In this document: piece after piece, positions 55,010 to 61,000 of the stretch
Layout: each line of letters opens with the position of its first letter
How positions within the stretch are numbered: position 1 is the first letter of the stretch
Assembly (NCBI RefSeq): GCF_950295315.1
Contig: NC_080177.1
Location: 84,181,216-84,245,215, forward strand
Direction: 5' to 3'
Source of the DNA: Erinaceus europaeus
Lineage: Eukaryota; Chordata; Mammalia; Eulipotyphla; Erinaceidae
DNA length: 64,000 bases
Made by a program: the position numbers and the translations under genes
The notes under the pieces: generated by a model
Database searches by the model: none
What the model was told of the DNA's origin: nothing
The model's input: only the letters and a program-made list of their open reading frames with translations

Positions 55010-58000
55010 CAAAATGTAAACACTATAGGGGTAGATAACATAATGGTTATGCAAAGAGACTTTAATGCCTGAGGCTCCAAAGTCCCAGGTTCAGTCCCCC
55101 TTACCACCATAACCCAGAGCTGATCAGTGCTCTGGTAAGAGAGAGAGAGAGAACACTGTGAATTATTAGGAGGAAAATTTATGATACCAAATACCACAAG
55201 CCAGACTTAATTTATTATTCACAGAACATTTTTGTTTTTTCTTCTTTTTTTAAAAAAATTAAAACTTATTTTTATTTATTTTTTTATTACTACATGGTAG
55301 TTGAGAGGGGACAGGGAAGAGAAAAGAGACACCTGCAGCCCTGCCTCGCCACTCATGAAGCTTCCCCCTTGCAGGTGGAGCCCAGCAGCTTAAACCTGGG
55401 TCCTTGTGCACTGTAGTTAACCAGGTGCACCACCGCCTGGCCCTCCACTTTTCTGTTGTGTATGTGTCATTACTTAGAATAAAGAGTGCAAGCAGTGGGC
55501 CAGGAAGATAATATAGTTGTCATGCCGAGGATGTTCGTGCCTGAGGTTCCAAGGTCTCAGTTTCAATTGTCTGCACCACTGCCAGAAACCAAAGCTGAGC
55601 AGTGCTCTGGAGAAATCATAATAACAATACAAGTGACACAGCATTAGACACATTCACAACGAGTAACTTATTTTCATTACCGTTGCTTCATATATATAGT
55701 TTCTTTGTTTTTGTCAGGCAAAATAAATAATTGAGTGCACACACGCAAGGACCCAGGTGTAGGGGAAAAACTTTGTGAGTGGCAAAGCAAGGTTGCAGGT
55801 GTCTCACTGTCTCTCTCCCCTCTCTATCTCTGCCCTCTCAGTTTCTTGCTCTGTCTCTATCCAATAATAAATAAATAAAATATTTTTAAAAAAGAAATCG
55901 ATAGTCTAGGTAATAGACAGCTAGAAATATAAATATATCAGGAGTCGGGCAGTAGCACAGCGAGTTAAGTGCAGGTGGCTTGAAGTGCAAGGACCAGTGT
56001 AAGGATCCCCGTTCGAGCTCTCAGCTCCCCACCTGCAGGGGAGTCGCTTCACAAGCAGGTCTGCAGGTGTCTGTCTTTCTCTCCTCCTCTCTGTCTTCCC
56101 CTCCTCTCTCCATTTCTCCTGTCCTGTCCAACAACTACGACAACAATAGTAACTACAACAATAAAAAGAAACAACAAGGAGTGGTCTAGGAGGTGACTCA
56201 GTGATAAAGCTTTGAACTCTCAAGCATGAGGTTCTGATTTCAATGATGTCTGGCTCTTTCTCCTCTTATCTTTCTCATAAATAAATAAATAAAATTTAAA
56301 ACAAACAAACAAACAGTTACAGCACGCAACGACCCAGGTTCAAGCTGCCGGTCCACACCTGCAGGAGGAAAGTTTTGCAAGTGTTGAAGCAGGGCAGCAG
56401 GTGTCTCTCTGTCTCCCTCTCCACCTCCCCCTCCCTCTCAATTTCTGGCTATCTATCCAGTAAATAAAATAAAGATTAAAAAAAAAAGACAATGAGACAC
56501 ACTGATGGAGAGATAGAGGAGAGATATCACAGCAGTTCTCCATCCCTCATGAAGCTTTCCTCCTGTTGTGCATGCTACTCCCCTGTGCTACAGACACTCA
56601 GACCCAAGTCCCCATACATGATGAATGTGTGCTCTGCTGGCTCACTTTCCTCGTTTTTAAAATATTTTATTTATTTATTATTGGATAGAGACAGAGAAAT
56701 GGAAAGGGAGAGAGACAGACAGAGCAACATCTGCAGCCCTGCTTCACCACTCGTGAAGTTTTCCCCCTGTAGGTGGGGACCAGGGGCTTGAACCTGGGTC
56801 CTTGCACATTGTAATGGGTGTTTAACCAGGTGGGCCACTGCCTGGCTCCTCACTTTCCAAATTTGAAATTGAAATCTTTTGTAGAACTATTAGTTAACTT
56901 ACTAGGGAAGTGACCATAACATTGAATAATCTAAACACTTTTTATGTTCCCGGGTCCCTTTTCTTTAGTAATTATTTCTTCTTTTCATTAATAGAAATAC
57001 TTGACTTCAGAAGTTATATGCAATTATTATTCTCTAAACTCTAATACTGGCAAACTTGATGCATATTTCAACTTTTTAAAAGTTTTTTTTATCATCTTTA
57101 TTTATTGGATAGACAGAAATTGAGAAGGAAGTGAGGTACTGAGGAAGAGAAACAGAGAGACACCTGCAGTACTGCTTTGCCACTCACAAAGCTTTCCCTC
57201 TGCAGGTGCAGGCTGGGGGCTTGAGCCTGGGCATATTTCAAATTTTAGAAAGCTGATGACTTTTTCCAGACCTTTTCATAAGACTTCTAAGTATCCCCAC
57301 CTGCAGGGGAGTCTCTTCACAGACAGTGAAGCAGGTCTGCATGTATCTATCTTTCCCCCTCTGTCTTCCCCTCCCATCTCCATTTCTCTCTGTCCTATCC
57401 AACAACGACATCAATAACAACAACAATAAAACAACAAGGGTAACAAAAGGGAGTGAATAGATAGACTTGTAAGTAGCCGTGTCAGCACACTAGTAACCTA
57501 GATTAGCTGGAGCTCTACGACTGAAACTATTGCCTGTCATCTGACTTAAGGATTCACTTACAAATTGAATTACTAAAACACATTATTTATGTTGCAAAGA
57601 CTGTAATGAATAATACCTTAAAGGCTCTTCATTCTACAAGGTTTATAACCTAGCAGATTTCTGTAAATACTTCCCCACTGAGGAAATATTTATTTCGGCC
57701 TCTGCAGGCTGTTAACATCGTTCTTGTCAGTACTGTTTTGGGTAGAGAGGTGGCTAGCCAGTACAGTCACCTTGTAAAACTAATCGTTGTGTTTTTACTT
57801 TTCCTAGATGCAGAGTTCTCTCAGATCCCTTCGTAACAGTGCTGCTAAGAAAAGAGCCAAGCTGGGCGGCAGCACCTCGGACCTAGAGAGCCCTGACTCT
57901 GCAGTGAGGCTGGACCTGACAGTGGACTCCCCGTCCTGCTCTTCCTCTCCAAACATGAGCTCCTACAGTGAAAGCGGCGTCTATAGCCAAGAATCACTGG

Positions 58001-61000
58001 CTTCCTCTCTGTCTACCACTCCCCAGGGGAAGAGAATGATGTACTTTCTTTTTGACATGTTAAATGCATGCTAGTCTGTACTTTGAACCAGAAGCCCCAG
58101 TATCACATTTTTATTTATTTATTTTCTCTTTTGTTGCCCTTGTTTCTTATTGTTATTATTGTTGTTGTTGATGTCGTTGTTGTTAGATAGGACAGAGAGA
58201 AATGGGAAGAAGAGGGGAAGACGGGGAGAGAAAGACAGACACCTGCAGACCTGCTTCACCACTTGTGAATCAACCCCCCTGCAGGTGGGGACCTGGGGGC
58301 TCGAACTGCCGGTATCACCTTTGAATAAGAACTCTAAAACCATCTGTATTCTAGTTTCTTTTTTTTTTTACACTCCCACTAGCAGTGTTGGAGAATTTCA
58401 TTTGTTTCACATTCTTACTCAGTATTGGATAGTACTGAACTTTTGTTTTTAACCAGAGCAGTGCTCAGTCAGCTCTGGCGTGTGGTAGTGCAGGGGATTG
58501 AACCTGGGGCTTTGGACCATCTGGCATGAGTCTCTTTGTATAACCATTATGCTATCTTCCCCCGCCGATTTTTTTTTTATAGTTATTTATTTACTTAAAG
58601 AGGAGAAGGAATGAGAGAACCAGAGAGCATCACTCTGGCATATGTGATGTGAGGGATGGAACGTAGGATCTCATGCTTAAGAGCTCGAGTCCTTATCCAT
58701 TGAGCCCCCTCCTGGGCTGCAAAGAGTTGTCAACCTTTTATATATATACTTATTTCACTAAATGTTATGCTGAACCATGTTTAGATACAACTACTAGTAT
58801 TAAATGTTTTAAATTCTTTTCACTTACATGTACATAGAGATTGCGTAGTCAAGGGGGAATTGGTGTCCGGTAATGTTAATGGAGCAGGTGTTTGACTTTA
58901 GCGGTTCATAGACTTTAATTGCTTGTGTCCTGTTGTGAGAGGTTTATCTCACCCATGAGTTATATTTTTTATTATTTAATTTTTTATTTATAGAAAGGAA
59001 ACATTGACTAAATCATAGGATAAGAGGGGTACAACTCCACACAGTTCCCACCACCAGAACTCCGTATCCCCTCCCCTCCCCTGATAGCTTTCCTATTCTC
59101 TATCCCTCTGGGAGTATGGACCCAGGGTCACTGTGGGAGGCAGAAGGTGGAAGGTCTGGCTTCTGTCATTGCTTCCCCGCTGAACATGGGCGTTGACAGG
59201 TGGATCCATACTCCTAGCCTGTCTCTCTCTTTCCCTAGTGGGGCAGGGCTCTGGGGAAGCGGGGCTCCAGGACACATTGGTGGGGTCGTCTGTCCAGGGA
59301 AGTCTGGTCGGCATCCTGCTGGCATCTGGAACCTGGTGGCTGAAAAGAGAGTTAACATACAGAGCCAAACAAATTGTTGACCAGTCATGAACCTAAAGGC
59401 TGGAGTAGTGCAGATGAAGAGTTGGGGGCCCTCGTTTTGTAGACAGCTAGTAGGCGTATTTTAGTTATACGCCAAAGGGCCTGTGGCTACACCGTTGCTG
59501 TGTCTCCTATCTCTGGGGCAGTACGATGAGTCCGCTGCTTCTGGCAGCCATTTTCTTCTCCCTCTTCTTCTTTTCCCTCTCCTCCTCCTCCTTCTCCTTC
59601 CTTTCTTTTATTTGTTAGAGCAGAAAGAGACTGAGGGGGAAATAGAGAGCCAGAGAGATGCTTGGTGCACTACTCACTAGAGTAGCTGCCCCCTCAGGTG
59701 GGGGCTGGCCCTTCAGCCCTGTCCTTGCGTGTGGTGACGTGCTGGGCCACGCATGCCACTACCGGGCCCCCTGAGTGTGAAGCTTCACGTGTCACTGCAG
59801 TTGTGACTCCCCATAAGTAACACAGAATCTGGAGGAGGTCAGGCGGTGGCACAGCAGGTTAAGCGCAGGCGGCGCAAAGCACAGGGACCGGCGTAAGGAT
59901 CCTGGTTCGAACCCCCGGCTCCCCACCTGCAGGGGAGTCGCTTCACAGGCGGTGAAGCAGGTCTGCAGGTGTCTGTCTTTCTCTCCCCCTCTCTGTCTTC
60001 CCCTCCTCTCTCCATTTCTCTGTCCTATCCAACAACACTGACAGCAATAACAAGGAAAGACAAGGGTAACAAAAGAGATAAAATGGCCTCCAGGAGCAGT
60101 GGATTGGTAGTACAGGCACTGAGCCCCGGCAGTAACCTTGGAGGCAAAAAAAAAAAAATCTAGTTTGAAGGAAAGTTTAAATGATTCTATATAGGATGGC
60201 ATATTCCATGAATTCTCTTATGAAATAATTCAGTTATTCTTTGAGAAGCAAGTTAAATACATCGTTTGTGGAGTGATTTATTGATTGATTTATTGAACCT
60301 GGGACCTCTGGTGGTGCCTCAGGAAAGGCTTTTTGCATAAGCGTTCTGCTATCTCTCCAGCCCACCAATAAAGATTTTATTGATTAGAAAGATAGGAGGA
60401 GAGAGAGACAGAAGCAGACATCACTCTGGTACAAGTGCTGCCTGGGATTGAACTCAGGACCTCATGCTTGAGAGTCCAGTGCCTTATCCACTGCGCCACC
60501 TCCCGGACCACTCACTAAAGATTTTTTGCTGTCATTTTTATACTTTATGCTGTCTTATTATCTAAGTATAGTGAGTTAATTTAAAGTATTCTAAATGTTT
60601 TATTCAAGTGTTGAACAGCTCTATATCTTAAATGTTTATTGAAATTATTGTTTCATTGTAGGTCAGACATATTTCCAACATTTGGATCAAAACCTTGTCC
60701 ACCAAGACTTTCTTCTGCAAAGAATAACAACTCTCAGGTACCTGAACAGAGCAGTACTGCAGGTATTCTATGGCTGTTTCATAAATCTCATGCGTAGATG
60801 TGATGATGTTTAAATGATGTGGAAATGGCATTGCATTTCATATTTAGAATTTTTGTATTTACTGATTAGGACTAATGATTTTTTAAACTTATTAAGGGTT
60901 CATTTTGACAATAAGTAGTATTCTTTTTAAATTTTTTTAGTATATTTATTTATTGGATAGGGGCAGCCAGAAATGGAGAAGGTAGGGGGAGATAGGGAGA

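Noticed and set aside
57808..58074. Independent small gene starting at ATG 57808
   Set aside because: It is TOGARAM1 exon 6; the ATG is preceded by a splice acceptor and the protein continues from exon 5.
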